Origin: Euryodendron excelsum
Taxonomy: Eukaryota; Streptophyta; Magnoliopsida; Ericales; Pentaphylacaceae
Direction: 5' to 3'
Length of the DNA: 64,000 nucleotides
NCBI GenBank assembly: GCA_033060915.1
Contig: CM065378.1
Location: 14,831,501 to 14,895,500, forward strand
The notes beneath the pieces are model-generated. The model was not told the DNA's origin. It did not search any database and saw only the letters and a list, made by a program, of their open reading frames with translations. Positions within the stretch are counted from its first letter, which is position 1. Each line of letters begins with the position of its first letter. Positions 1-10,640 of this stretch are shown here, piece after piece. The position numbers and the translations under genes were made by a program.

Positions 1-759
1 AGAGGATTTGCCTAAGCCAATTGGATTATGCTTGTAAGTTTACAATGCAATTTCCTTAATCAGATTATTATATCTCTTTCCAATATAATGAGGCGCAAGA
101 TGTGAGGTGTAACTTGTAACCAACGGTCACTACATTAATCTCAAATTGCCTTTAATTATGCGGGCTGACCAGACTAGTCCTTCTCAGTACCTAAAATACT
201 CCCTTTCCTTGCAAGACCTGGTATCATCCAAGCGAGCCCACTTATCCTCATGCCATTGCCAACGTCCCAAAATGCTCAAGCGGTCACCATCTCTTTAGAA
301 TTTTAAATTTGTTAGGGTGACTTCGCAAATGGAATTCAAAAAATGAATTAATTTGTCACCTAGGAGGCTTACCAAATTCAATTATTATTGGCTCAACCAC
401 ACAACCCAGTAAGGGAAAGGCACTGCAGACCCATGCTTTGATTTGTGGAACCAATTAAGGGTAAGTTAAGAACATTATGTTTAATTTTCTAAGACTTCGA
501 CAACAGTAGAATATCCTAATGACAATAATTATTTGAACCACTATTTCATAGTTCTATGTTATAATTGTCACTGCTGTCGTCAATCTGTCGGCGTTTCTCT
601 CTTTGTCTCAAGTTTTTAATTTACCTTTAATACTACAACCTTGATCCATTTGTGCATCAAGAAGTGTGTGTGTTAAGTTTAATTAGCTCAAGTCTGTTTT
701 AGTTCAAAGACCCATATTCCAGTTTTACTAGTTTCTTAACAACTGTAGGGGCTGGAATC
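1..759. other. Upstream region and 5' leader of the PLP-transferase-like gene
   Basis: No coding frame of note is visible. The sequence is AT-rich and runs into the ATG at 760. The last 150 bases or so are probably 5' untranslated leader, because they directly precede a start codon followed by a consistent coding exon and donor. I see no convincing TATA box or other named element. Confidence 0.4.
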
Positions 760-2224
760 ATGGGACGAAACGACGAAGAACAGGTTTCACTAAATGAAGA
801 ATCCAAGGTACTTTCTTTTCCTTGATCTGCTGATCTGCAAAAGTTATCCGTTTAGTTCTGGTTTCAATTTTTATTTTCTATTTACGTTTCTTAAAATTCA
901 TTGAACTCAATAATTTGATTCCGGAAACAATTTTCGTTTGATAAATTAGTTCTGCAACTTGTTTTCGAATTTTTTTTTTAGAAAAAAGTAGAGTTTTGGA
1001 AAAAAAACCAAAATTTTAGAAACCTAGAAAATGTATTTTCTGAGTTTTCAAAACATTTTCAGGATGCTATTGAAGGTGAACTCGGAGAACAGCTGTTGGC
1101 TTCTGAACCCAAATCATCAACACAAAATAGCAGACCAAGCAGCATGGTTTTCAAGGCAGGTTCATATTCTCCAGTATCTTACTTGCACCTTGATGGTTTT
1201 CGTTCGATTTTTTGTTGTATCTATAATGCTGTGCTCTAATAAAACGTTTGTTTTATGGAATCTGAGTGATGAACAGAAAGCACATACAGTAATTCCTGCC
1301 CACTTGGTAGCTGAAGCCATATCAACCCTCCATGGCCTTGACCTGAGATGGTCTGGCCCAATCACACCAACTGAAATGCAATACGTACAACAATATGTAT
1401 TTGCCAAGTACCCAGAATACTGCAATGGCCTGGTGGAAGAAGCTGAAAAGATTGATCTCTATAGTCTCTGTGTCAATGAAGATCAATCTTCAGAGGCCAT
1501 GCCCGATGAAAAGCCCAAGTATTCCCCGAACAACGTAGGCAGCAGAGAGTCATCTTCACCCTCCTTTGGGACTAATAGTCTTTCTGATCTCGATAGAACC
1601 CAATTGGAGCCTTCAAAATTGCTCGACATCCTCACAAAGAAATCTTCATTTCAAGGCAATTTCATTTCAATCCCTGAAATCCAGGTCCGGAACCGAGCTT
1701 TGCAGCATTGTGGGCTGACTGAAGATGATTACTTAGTCATTTTCACACCCACTTTCAAGGAAGCCATGGTGATGATTGGGGAATCGTACCCTTTCTTCAG
1801 GGGAAACTATTATATGACCGTTATTGGCGAAGAACACGATTATATAAGGGAGTTTGTGGGCTATAAGGATTCAAAGGTAGTTGCAGCGCCAGAAACATGG
1901 CTGGACTTGAGGATCAAAGGCTCGCAACTCAGCCAATACTTTAGAAGGAAGTGTAAGCACAGCCCGAAGGGCCTTTTCTCTTACCCGGCCTGTGTGAATG
2001 GGACGCGTTATTCGATGCATTGGATCTCCGAGGCGCATAGGAATTCATGGCATGTTCTTTTGGATGCAACTGGATTAGATGCCGGGGAGGATCGGCTGAC
2101 CTTGGCGCTCCATCGGCCTGATTTCGTGATGTGTTCAGTTGATAATACGCATTCTCAGCCATCGAAGATCGCCTGCCTTTTAGTCAGGAGAAGATCGTTC
2201 GATACCATGGCACCTTCACCTTAG
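760..2224 (+). CDS. Molybdenum-cofactor-sulfurase-like protein (PLP-dependent transferase fold), short plant form
   Basis: Three coding exons are read: 760-807, 1063-1159 and 1290-2224, giving 359 residues. Joins are in frame with GT/AG borders, and the joined text MVFKAVIPAHLVAEAIST bridges exons 2 and 3. The C-terminal two thirds resemble the plant family of PLP-dependent-transferase-fold proteins related to the Moco sulfurase ABA3, with blocks such as GESYPFFRGNYYMT, GSQLSQYFRRKCKHSPKGLF, NGTRYSMHWISEAHRNSWHV and LLDATGL. The usual sulfurase block around the PLP-binding lysine is here CSVDNTHSQPSKIACLLVRR. By my alignment the lysine position is not a lysine, and the C-terminal MOSC domain is missing. 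Enzymatic desulfurase activity is therefore doubtful. The N-terminal 130 residues (TLHGLDLRWSGPITPTEM) look plant-specific. Family placement is fairly sure; function is unknown. Confidence 0.8.
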
Positions 2225-4371
2225 ATTGGGGTCTACTTTGGTCTTGTAACTCTTATGTGTTACACATATGGCCTTTTGTGTGACATGTTTAATAAGAATT
2301 CCCTCTGTTTTTTGTTTCTCTCTCATTCATAGATCATATGCTTACGTTCTGTGCCAGGTTTGGATAGAAGTATATAACAGATATGCTTATGCTTCGCAGG
2401 CAAGGGAGGGGAATCTTGCTGAGTAAAGGTTTCGATGGATCATTTGATGTGTCATGTGTGTATGAGCAATTTCAGGTGTGTTTGGAACCGGTTAAATCAT
2501 AAATCTCTGGGCTTTCTTCACTATTTCACAGCACCAAAATTAAGAGCCTGTTTGGAACTTGAGGAAAGATAGCTCAAAAGGGAAGGGGAAAAAGGAAATT
2601 CAGTTTATTTTCCCTCTAATTTCCCTCCTTTCCCCCTTTACTTCCACAAGTTCAAAACACTGTAAAATAATGCTTTCTAATGGACCAAAAAATCATAGTA
2701 TCACATAATAGAAAGAAGGAAAATGCTATTGTTTTAAAAAAAATTTATAAAAATCTCATTAGAATAATATGGCAATGACATTATTATAAATAAAAGATAT
2801 TATTATAGATGTTTTGTTTCAAAATGAATGGCTCTTAACCATTTTTGGTTCATCAGAAAGGGTTACAAGGAGGGTGAAACCAGACAAAGAAAAGAGGAGG
2901 GGGATGAAGCTCTGATCCCGATTAGTGAGCAAAGAGGGGCAAGTGGCCGACTTCTGGGCCATCCCTCTTGCTCATGATTCTTAACCCATCACATTATTTT
3001 AATGATAAATTATGTATTAATTTTGTATTTGCATAGCATTATCTTAAAAATAATGGAAAAAAACCGATTTGGCACCGTCAGTTCCAGTCTCTTATTGTTT
3101 GTATCAAACCTTAAGTCGCTAGTGCAAGCAGCGAAGACCATGTGCTACAAGGGCGCTATATATGGCATGATCCAAAACACTTGTAGGAGCAAAACAACTA
3201 TGTTTAAACTGGCTCTAGCTGGTACTGTGCCACTGGCCTAAGAAGAAAATTGAAGCTAGGGGCACCGGCATTCAGGCCGAGGCGAAGAAGCTGGGCTTAG
3301 CCAGTACCATTTAATTTCTATGGCAAGCAAGGAACTTGAGAATCTTTGAAGGCATAGTGCAATCTCTGGAGGCAGTAATTAGAAATATTCAAATTTCTGT
3401 ATATTGTGTATTGAACCATCTCTACCCAGGCTTAACTGATATATAATCTGTTTGCTTTCCTGTTGTGGCCTGTTTTGGCCTTTTGTTTTAGAGTTAAACT
3501 GTATTAAGCTTGGTCTGGCCTTTTGGCTTTTTGTCCTGCTTTTGGGTATGTTCAGAGATCTTTGATCATTCTTTTGATCAATGAATTAATTTATTTACCA
3601 ATCAAAGAAAAAAAAAATTGAAAGAATAAGAAAGGGTCACCGTAGATTGCGATACCATTTATCATTAAAATGTTGAATAGAACATTTTGATTTTCAAAAT
3701 AGAAAATTATTTTTGTCATTGCTAAATCTGAGAAGAGTCAAATATAGAAAATCTTATTCAACAGAAAAATTATCTTCGTATTTTGAACACGTAAAGCCAA
3801 ATCGCATTCGAAGTTCTCATATTTTGAACACGTAACAATTCATCGACATTACCATATACTACAGACAGTCACAGTGTCAATTTCATATCTCTTCTTCTGC
3901 CCTAATACATCTCGGTATACCTAAATGTTGTGATTAAAATTTTGTAATAAAATATTTAAAAAAACCAAAAATTTTAAGGAAAAAAAAACCTATCCTGTGA
4001 GGTGTGACACGTGATCCCTCAAGAAGTCCTAGGAATATTTAAAAATAAAAAAAACAAAAAAAAATTAAAAAGAGATTAACATTCAATCAATAACAGCATG
4101 TTTGAAACTTGAAAAAGGGAAGGAGAGAAAAGAAAAAGTAAGCAAAAGAGAAAATGAAGAAATTTTTTTTTTATTTTATTGTATAAAAAAAATAAAAATA
4201 AATAATAAAGAAATAAAGTGATTTAAAATTTTTCTGTATTTTTTTTCTTTTCCTCTCAATACATGTAGAATCAAATAAAAAAAGAAAAGCAAATTGCGAT
4301 TATCCCTCCCATCCCTTCCCTTTCCCAAGATGTCCGTAAATTTGGCACAAACTGGAACAAACCGGCTCATT
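2225..4371. other. Intergenic region; possible transcribed or decayed unit around 3000-3600
   Basis: The 3' flank of the first gene contains an AATAAGAA-type polyadenylation-like signal near 2290. A + strand stretch at 3002-3240 codes 79 residues that I do not recognise. A different frame immediately after it reads KKKIEARGTGIQAEAKKLGL and then stops. This is followed by T-rich sequence that looks like a 3' UTR (about 3330-3600). It could be a small unrecognised gene, a frameshifted relic or chance. From 3600 to 4290 the DNA is AT-rich with homopolymer A/T runs and no supportable gene. Confidence 0.25.
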
Positions 4372-5223
4372 CTAGCAAAAAGGAGAACTGCCACTCCCAT
4401 TGCTCACAGTAGCCGCGGGCGGTATTTCAAAGTGCCAAAGCCTCCCAACACCCTCCATCAAGTGCTTCCTGCACAAAAACTCCTCCGCGTAGGCCTTCTC
4501 AACCCTCCGATCAACATCGTGCAAGAACACATGTGTCACATCTGATCGCTTCCTGTTCCTCGCCATCACTGCCGCCGAGTAAATCGCACCCATACGCCCC
4601 GGCGCCGCAGCAAAGTACCCTTTGGGCGCGTCGATCATGATCAGGTCCCACTCCGTGTCGTAGACCTCATTGGGCAAACCCGTAAGCGCCAACTTGCACT
4701 TCACATTGTTACTTAGAGCCTTCAATGGGGAACACTCCGGTTCGGATTTGTACGATGAGAGGAGACCGTCGGCATCGGAGAGCTTGGTGCGGTAGTTGAC
4801 GGTGTGAGCTCGGAGGTCCGGCGAGTCCTCGAGGACGGTCTGGACCCACTTGGGATCTTCTTCGAGGAATAGGGTGGTGCCACGTGGGTTGAAGGAGGCC
4901 CACATTAGGGAGTCGTAGCCGAGGCCGAATACTAGGAAATTGCAGGGGGAGAGAGATTGGAGGACGTCGAGGGAGACTCTTATCTCTTCGAGTGATTGCT
5001 GAGGGACGATTTTTGATGTGGCGTAGTGGAGTATGGCGCTGAGTTGGATCGGCTCCGTTGGGTTTTCGGGTCCACTTGGAGCTGTGGAGGAGGCGAGGCT
5101 ACAGGAAATAAGATTGTAGGCGGCGAGATTGAAGCTGGAAATGAGCAACACGGCGCCGATCAGGAAGACCAGTGCTGCGCCGACGAACCATGGCTTCTCT
5201 GGAGGGAAATGACTTTTCGCCAT
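4372..5223 (-). CDS. DUF579 glucuronic-acid 4-O-methyltransferase (arabinogalactan/glucuronoxylan methyltransferase type)
   Basis: Single exon, 283 residues, true ATG (CAT at 5221-5223). Residues about 12-36 are one hydrophobic segment (AALVFLIGAVLLISSFNLAA), fitting a type II Golgi membrane protein. The luminal part carries the DUF579 signature: SPCNFLVFGLGYDSLMWA (glycine-rich SAM-binding loop), GTTLFLEEDPKW, YRTKLSDADGLL, KCKLALTGLPNEVYDTEWDL, IMIDAPKGYFAAAPGRM and HVFLHDVDRRVEKAYAEEFL. Family members transfer methyl groups from SAM to O-4 of glucuronic acid on xylan (GXM1-3) or arabinogalactan (AGM1), or affect xylan otherwise (IRX15). The NPRGTTLFLEED stretch and the length make the AGM1 (At1g27930)-like clade my best guess, but GXM is possible. 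The absence of introns is normal for this family. Confidence 0.88.
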   Translation of the reverse strand: MAKSHFPPEKPWFVGAALVFLIGAVLLISSFNLAAYNLISCSLASSTAPSGPENPTEPIQLSAILHYATSKIVPQQSLEEIRVSLDVLQSLSPCNFLVFGLGYDSLMWASFNPRGTTLFLEEDPKWVQTVLEDSPDLRAHTVNYRTKLSDADGLLSSYKSEPECSPLKALSNNVKCKLALTGLPNEVYDTEWDLIMIDAPKGYFAAAPGRMGAIYSAAVMARNRKRSDVTHVFLHDVDRRVEKAYAEEFLCRKHLMEGVGRLWHFEIPPAATVSNGSGSSPFC

Positions 5224-5601
5224 CTCTGACTGGTTCCCGAGAAAGAAACAAAGAAAACTTTGCTCTGATGACTGGTTTAGTGTCTAGTGTTATATGAAGA
5301 TGCGACTGTGTAACCAGAGAGGGTAGGAGACTTTCTTAGACGTAGGAGCAGGTTAATTATGGTGACTGAAATATCTTTCGTATTTTTCACGGCTTTGATC
5401 CTTCTGATAATTCATTTCGATGAATAAAAAAAAAATTAAAGTTGCTGAGTGTTTACTAACTTTGTTACATCATAATGTACCAAAATTTCCACTAGTACCA
5501 CCATAAATATATTTTTTTTTTTTGCTTCAAAGTATGATTAGTCAAAAAAATATAAAAGAACTCTTTAGAAAAGAAATAAAAACAATACCTGAAATCTCAA
5601 T
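5224..5601. other. 5' leader and promoter side of the DUF579 gene, then AT-rich spacer
   Basis: The first 120 bases or so are the likely 5' leader of the minus-strand DUF579 gene. On the minus strand a weak TATA-like string (CATATAAC) lies near 5290. The rest is A/T-rich with no coding signal, running into the duplicated block. Confidence 0.35.
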
Positions 5602-6440
5602 CTCAATATCTCACATATGGAACATATCCTCTATATTTATACTCTAAATATACGTATGTATCTATCTCTACTGCACATAAAGTAATGTAGTGGAGTCTCC
5701 CGGGCTACAAATTACTTCTTAATTTGTTATAAAATAATAAAAGTTAATGAAGTCCTGTGGTGTAGTGAAAATACTTTAAAAAAAAATATCGCATGACACA
5801 ATTTAATAAAATGAGTATATCATAAATTTAAATTACTAATATATTAATACATCACGTATTATTATTTAATATAAATTATTATCGAGCACCCAGTATTACC
5901 TAATCATGAGCTATTTGTCAAGTCTACCTCTCCCTTTTTATTCTATGATCCAACACCTGCACAAAGAAAAACACACGCACACATACATTGCCAAAATTGT
6001 CTACAAGAATGTTAGCCTAAACTCCCCATAATTGTGCTGCAATTGCTGAGCTTTTACTGACTTGTCAGAATAGTAGACTAAAATTTCTTCCAACTTTATC
6101 TTAAAGGTTCCTTTCAAAATGTCCAATTTCGTGGCTTCTAATTATGTGTGGTCAAAAAAATAAAAGAACTCTTTGAGAAAAATAAATACAATTTCTAAAT
6201 TTTCTTTCTTTTTTTTTCTTCAAGCTCTATATTTAACATTCCTAAATTTTATCATTCTTAAACGGTGTCTTTATGGTTTGTCTAAAATTTTTTTATTTTT
6301 TATCATCAACTATGTGGCTTTCAATTGTTTATCGCTATTTTTTTAAGTCATCAAATTTTGGAGAATGCAATTCTCCTTCCTCCATCCTACTTCCTCTCCC
6401 TTTCTTTTCTCTCACTTGAAATATGATAAAAATAATAATA

Positions 6441-6590
6441 ATAGTATACATAAACTAATTTCTTAATTCATTTTCTCACCCACAACATAAAATATAATGA
6501 GACTCATATTAATAAATACATATGCAACCATTCACTTTGTGTCTTTGTGAGCAAGAAAGTAGGTTAAAAATTAGTTTATGCACAATATTT
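6441..6590. mobile_element. MITE, family with AATAAATGCACGTG-like core (copy A)
   Basis: About 150 bp with imperfect terminal inverted repeats. The left end is ATAGTATACATAAACTAATT; the reverse complement of the right end is ATATTGTGCATAAACTAATT. The centre carries CATATTAATAAATACATATG. The same architecture occurs at 8441-8592 and at three places in the LTPG intron. Copy A lies inside the first unit of the tandem duplication. Confidence 0.6.
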
Positions 6591-6989
6591 TTCAAAAAAA
6601 AAATACATACTTTTCAAAAACATGTTACCATAAATGTATCATAGTTGCTCAGTTTTGACTAGTTTTATTATATCACTAGAGATGACCTCTGCCTACGGCA
6701 CTCTCTAACAAAATCTGAACTTATATGTTAGTCCTACAATTAACATGAAAGCAAAATTATGTTGTCCCAAAAAGAAAAAAAAAGGCAAAATTATGATGTT
6801 ACTACAATTTCTGTTCAAACCCACACAAATGTAGAGTGACACATTCAGTAAACAAATGAGGACAATGACAAACTATTAACTAACTAAAACACTGAATTTG
6901 AACAGCTTGCAACGTTTTTTGTTTTGACCAATACAACTTTTGTTGTGATAATAGAATAACCATGAATAAGAAGCATCAAAGGAGACAAA

Positions 6990-9685
6990 ATAAAATTTAT
7001 GGCATGAATAAGTTTTCGCAATCATGAGTTTGTGGCAGCATGGGATTAGGAAACTTCTCAACAGTTTCCTTCATGAATGGGTGTCATAAGTAAAAAAGAA
7101 GAAAAAAAATGACACCTACTAAATGTCATAATGTCATTTTACTCATCTCATTGTAAATTCAATGTAAAATTACTTATGAAGTTATGGAGAAATTCAACAT
7201 CATGACCGTCAATATATATTAGGATTCACTGCACACATTAGAGAACAAAAACAGAAATATATTGTTAGTCTCCTCAAAAAATACAAAAGACAAAAATAAA
7301 GAATTAACTAAGAAGGGAAAGAAAGTCACTTGAACTTGACTTCGAATACAATACATATCTACAGAGGAAATAAGAAGATGATCACTGTCACAGATTAAAA
7401 AAACTTGAGAAGCAAGCATGTCATCAACATAAAAACTCAATGGATCCCTCATAGCAAAATATCTGTGGGCTAATTTTAACCCATTTGTTTATAATATTGC
7501 ACGCCATGAATGGCCTTCATCATAAAATGGGCTCTTAGAAGTCAAAGTTAGGCAAATAAAAGACACTTCATTATAGAAAAAACTGGCTCAATATCTCACA
7601 TATGGAACATATCCTCTATATTTATACTCTAAATATACATATGTATCTATCTCTACTATACATATAGTAATGTAGTGGAGTCTCTCAGGCTACAAATTAT
7701 TTCTTAATTTGTTATAAATTCATAAAAGTTAATAAAGTCTTGTGGTGTAGTGAAAATACTTTAAAAAAAAATATGTATCACATGATAAAATTTGATAGGA
7801 CGAGTATATCATAAATTCAAGTTACTGATGCATTCACACACCACGTATTATCATTTAATGTAGATTATTACCGAATACTCAATATTACCTGACCATGAAC
7901 TATTTGCCAAGTCCACCCCTTTCTTTTTCTTCTATGATCCAACACCTGGAAAAAGAAAAACACGCGCGCACACACATACATTGTCAAAATTGTCTACAAG
8001 AATTTTAGCCTAAATTCCCCATAAATGTGCTGCAATTGCTGAGCTTTTACTGACTTCATTATGGCAGAATAATAGACTAAAATTTCTTCCAACTTTATAA
8101 TAAAGGTCCCATCCAAAATGTCCAATTTTGTGGCTTCTAATTATGAGTGGTCAAAAAAGTAAGAGAACTCTTTGAGAAAAATAAATGCAATCTCTAAATT
8201 TTCTTTCTTTTCTTTCTTTAAGTTCTATATCTAACATTCCTAGATTTTATCATTCTTAAACGGTGTCTTTATGGTTTGTCTAATTTTTTTTTATTTTTTA
8301 ATCATCTATGTGGCTTTCAATTGTTTATCGCTAATTTTATGAGTCATCAAATTTGGTGAATGCAATTCTCTTTCTTCCATCCTACGTCCTCTCCCTTTCT
8401 TTTCTCTCACATGAAATATTTAAAAAAAAAAAGAGAATAATAGTATACATAAACTAATTTTTTAATTAATTTTCTCACCTACAACATAAAATATAGTGGA
8501 ACCCATATTAATATATACATATGCGACCATTCATTTTGTATTTTTGTGAGTAAGAAAGTGGGATAAAAATTAGTTTATGCACAACATTTTTCAAACAAAA
8601 AAAAAAAAAATACATACATGCAAAATCATGTTACCATAAATGTACTATAGTTGCTCGGTTTTGACTAGCTTTTTTACATCACCAGGAGTGACCCGTGCCT
8701 ACGGCACTTCCTAACAAAATCTAAACTTATATATCAATCTTACAAATAACATGAAAGCAAAATTATGTTGTCCCAAAAAGAAAAAAAGGGCAAAATTATG
8801 ACGTTACTACAATTTCGGTTCAAACCCACACAAATGTAGAGTGATACATTCAGTAAACAAATGAGGACAATGACAAACTATTAACTAACTAAAACACTGA
8901 ATTTGAACAGCTTGCAACGTTTTTTGTTTTGACCAATACAACTTTTGTTGTTGTGATAATAGAATAACCTTGAATAAGAAGCATCAAAGGAGACAAAATA
9001 AAATTTATGGCATGAATAAATTTTCGCAATCATGAGTTTGTGGCAGCATGGGATTAGGAAACTTCTCAACAGTATCCTTCATGAATGGGTGTCATAAGTA
9101 AAAAGGAAGAAAAAAAATGACACCTACTAAATGTCATAATGTCATTTTACTCAGGTCATTGTAAATTTAATGTAAAATTACTTATGAAGTTATGGAGAAA
9201 TTCAACATCACGACCGTCAATATATATTAGGATTCACTGCACACATTAGAGAACAAAAACAGAAACACATTGTTAGTTTTCTCAAAAAATGCAGAAAACA
9301 AAAATAAAGAATTAACCAAGAAGGGAAAGAAACTTACCTGAACTTGACTTCGAATACAATGCATATCTATAGAGGAAATAAGAACATGACCACTATCACA
9401 GATTAAAAAAACTTGAGAAGCAAGCATGTCATCAACATAAAAACTCAATGGATCCCTCGTAGCAAAATATCTATGGGCTAATTTTAACCCATTTGTTTAT
9501 AGTATTGCACGCCATGAATGGCCTTCATCATAACATGGGTTCTTAGAAGTCAAAGTTAGGCAAATTAAAGACACTTCATTACAAAAAAATAGATTAGATT
9601 ACCTTACATTATCGCAATGAAGGGGGCTATCAAAACCTATTTGAGTCACCAAAGTAGAATCGCTTTTGAGATGTAAGAGGCAAAC

Positions 9686-9726
<41 letters not shown>

Positions 9727-10279
9727 GAGTCAGAGAAGTAATTTAAACAATCAAAGTAAACAACTCAATTCTCAAACCAAAATAAACTTAAGTTAAACAA
9801 CATCTAACACTAAAATTAATAAATTCAAAAAACAAACTATGAAGACCTGGAAGAATAAAGATTTTGAAGCCTCCAAAATAAAAGTATTTGGTTTCTCCAA
9901 AACTTCTCCACTGGCTTAAAGATCTAACCTATTACAGACAATGTAATAAGAAAATTTGTTTGGATTCCTAATGATTAAACTACTTTTTCAGAGACATTTC
10001 AATAGAAGGCAAACATGAAACCAAAGTTAGCAAAACAGTGCTTTAAGAAATTGAAGCTAATAAAACAATTACCTTTAAACCACTTTACCAGCTACTTAGT
10101 CTATCAGCATTAGTAAAACTGATAAAAAAATAAAAAAAGAGAGAAAAGTTAACTAATCAGGGAAAAGAGGACATGTTACCTTTTCTCCAAACACATTTGT
10201 TGAGTCTTCCATCCACCCACATACTAGCAACCTTGTTTTTTATGTCATCTTCAATTTCCACTCCATTATCCATGCAAAT
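6990..10279 (-). pseudogene. Candidate exons of an unidentified minus-strand gene, 3' end present twice
   Basis: Four stretches on the minus strand have coding character and splice borders. They are 10279-10180 (ICMDNGVEIEDDIKNKVASM..., donor GTAAC), 9684-9603 (CLLHLKSDSTLVTQIGFDSP...), 9477-9338 (HRYFATRDPLSFYVDDMLAS..., donor CAG/GTAAGT) and about 9069-9015 (DTVEKFPNPMLPQTHDCENL..., then stop). The last two recur in duplicate copy 1 at about 7470-7330 and 7060-6998 with mostly conservative changes. In copy 1 the GTAAGT donor has become GTGACT. After the copy 2 donor, one possible acceptor (TGTGCAG/TGA) would put a stop straight after SQVQ. I do not recognise the protein, and no convincing start exon was found upstream (10.3-10.6 kb). 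It could be a real gene, a decaying copy or a transposon-derived gene. Confidence 0.3.
8441..8592. mobile_element. MITE, same family (copy B, duplicated with its surroundings)
   Basis: This is the counterpart of the 6441-6590 element in the second tandem copy, with the same terminal inverted repeats (TAGTATACATAAACTAATT / AATTAGTTTATGCACAAC...). It arose by the segmental duplication, not by independent insertion. Confidence 0.55.
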
Positions 10280-10640
10280 CTAACAATTTATGACACCCCT
10301 TTCACTTCAGTATCGATGGTTTCCATCATAGTGAGTGAGGGTGGCGATGGTTTAACAGAGAAGGTGGTTCGGGTCCTCAGTGGTGGTCAATGTGGCCGGA
10401 CTGTGGTGGTCAATGTGGCCGGATTGTGGTGATATCCGGTTATGGAAGAGAAGATGTTGGTGCAATATGAGTGAAAGAGAAGAGAAAGCAGGTAGATTCA
10501 ACTTAGAGAGGAGAGGCGGGAGAGAGAGAATGAGAGTGTGCAACCATGTGGCTTTTGGTGGCTAGAGAAGGGGTCGAAGATGCAGATAGCGCTCACGATT
10601 ATGACGGGCTTAGTAGTGAAAGATGAAGAAGAGGGTTGTT
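9589..10640. other. Unique DNA upstream of the duplicated block, with microsatellite and a 23-bp tandem repeat
   Basis: An (AG)16 microsatellite lies at 9691-9722. At about 10380-10425 the unit GTGGTCAATGTGGCCGGA is repeated almost perfectly about 23 bp apart. The two candidate minus-strand exons at 9603-9684 and 10180-10279 lie here. The GA-rich 10440-10560 stretch reads as a CT-rich leader on the minus strand. No promoter can be assigned. Confidence 0.35.

Larger units (their letters stand above)
5602..9588. repeat. Head-to-tail tandem duplication, two copies of about 2.0 kb
   Basis: Copy 1 is about 5602-7586 and copy 2 about 7587-9588. Both begin CTCAATATCTCACATATGG and run in parallel throughout. 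Shared landmarks are the 'TGTGGTGTAGTGAAAATAC' line, a MITE, the '(G)CCTACGGCAC' line, and two minus-strand coding-like stretches. Copies differ by scattered substitutions and small indels, for example an extra GTT in the trinucleotide run near 8950. By eye they are roughly 90 percent or more alike. Copy 2 is continuous with unique sequence containing further candidate exons of the same minus-strand gene, so the event probably duplicated the 3' part of a gene. Confidence 0.9.

Noticed and set aside
10380..10565. 61-codon plus frame (MVVNVAGLWWSMW...)
   Set aside because: Created by the short tandem repeat GTGGTCAATGTGGCCGGA and a GA-rich run; no homology.
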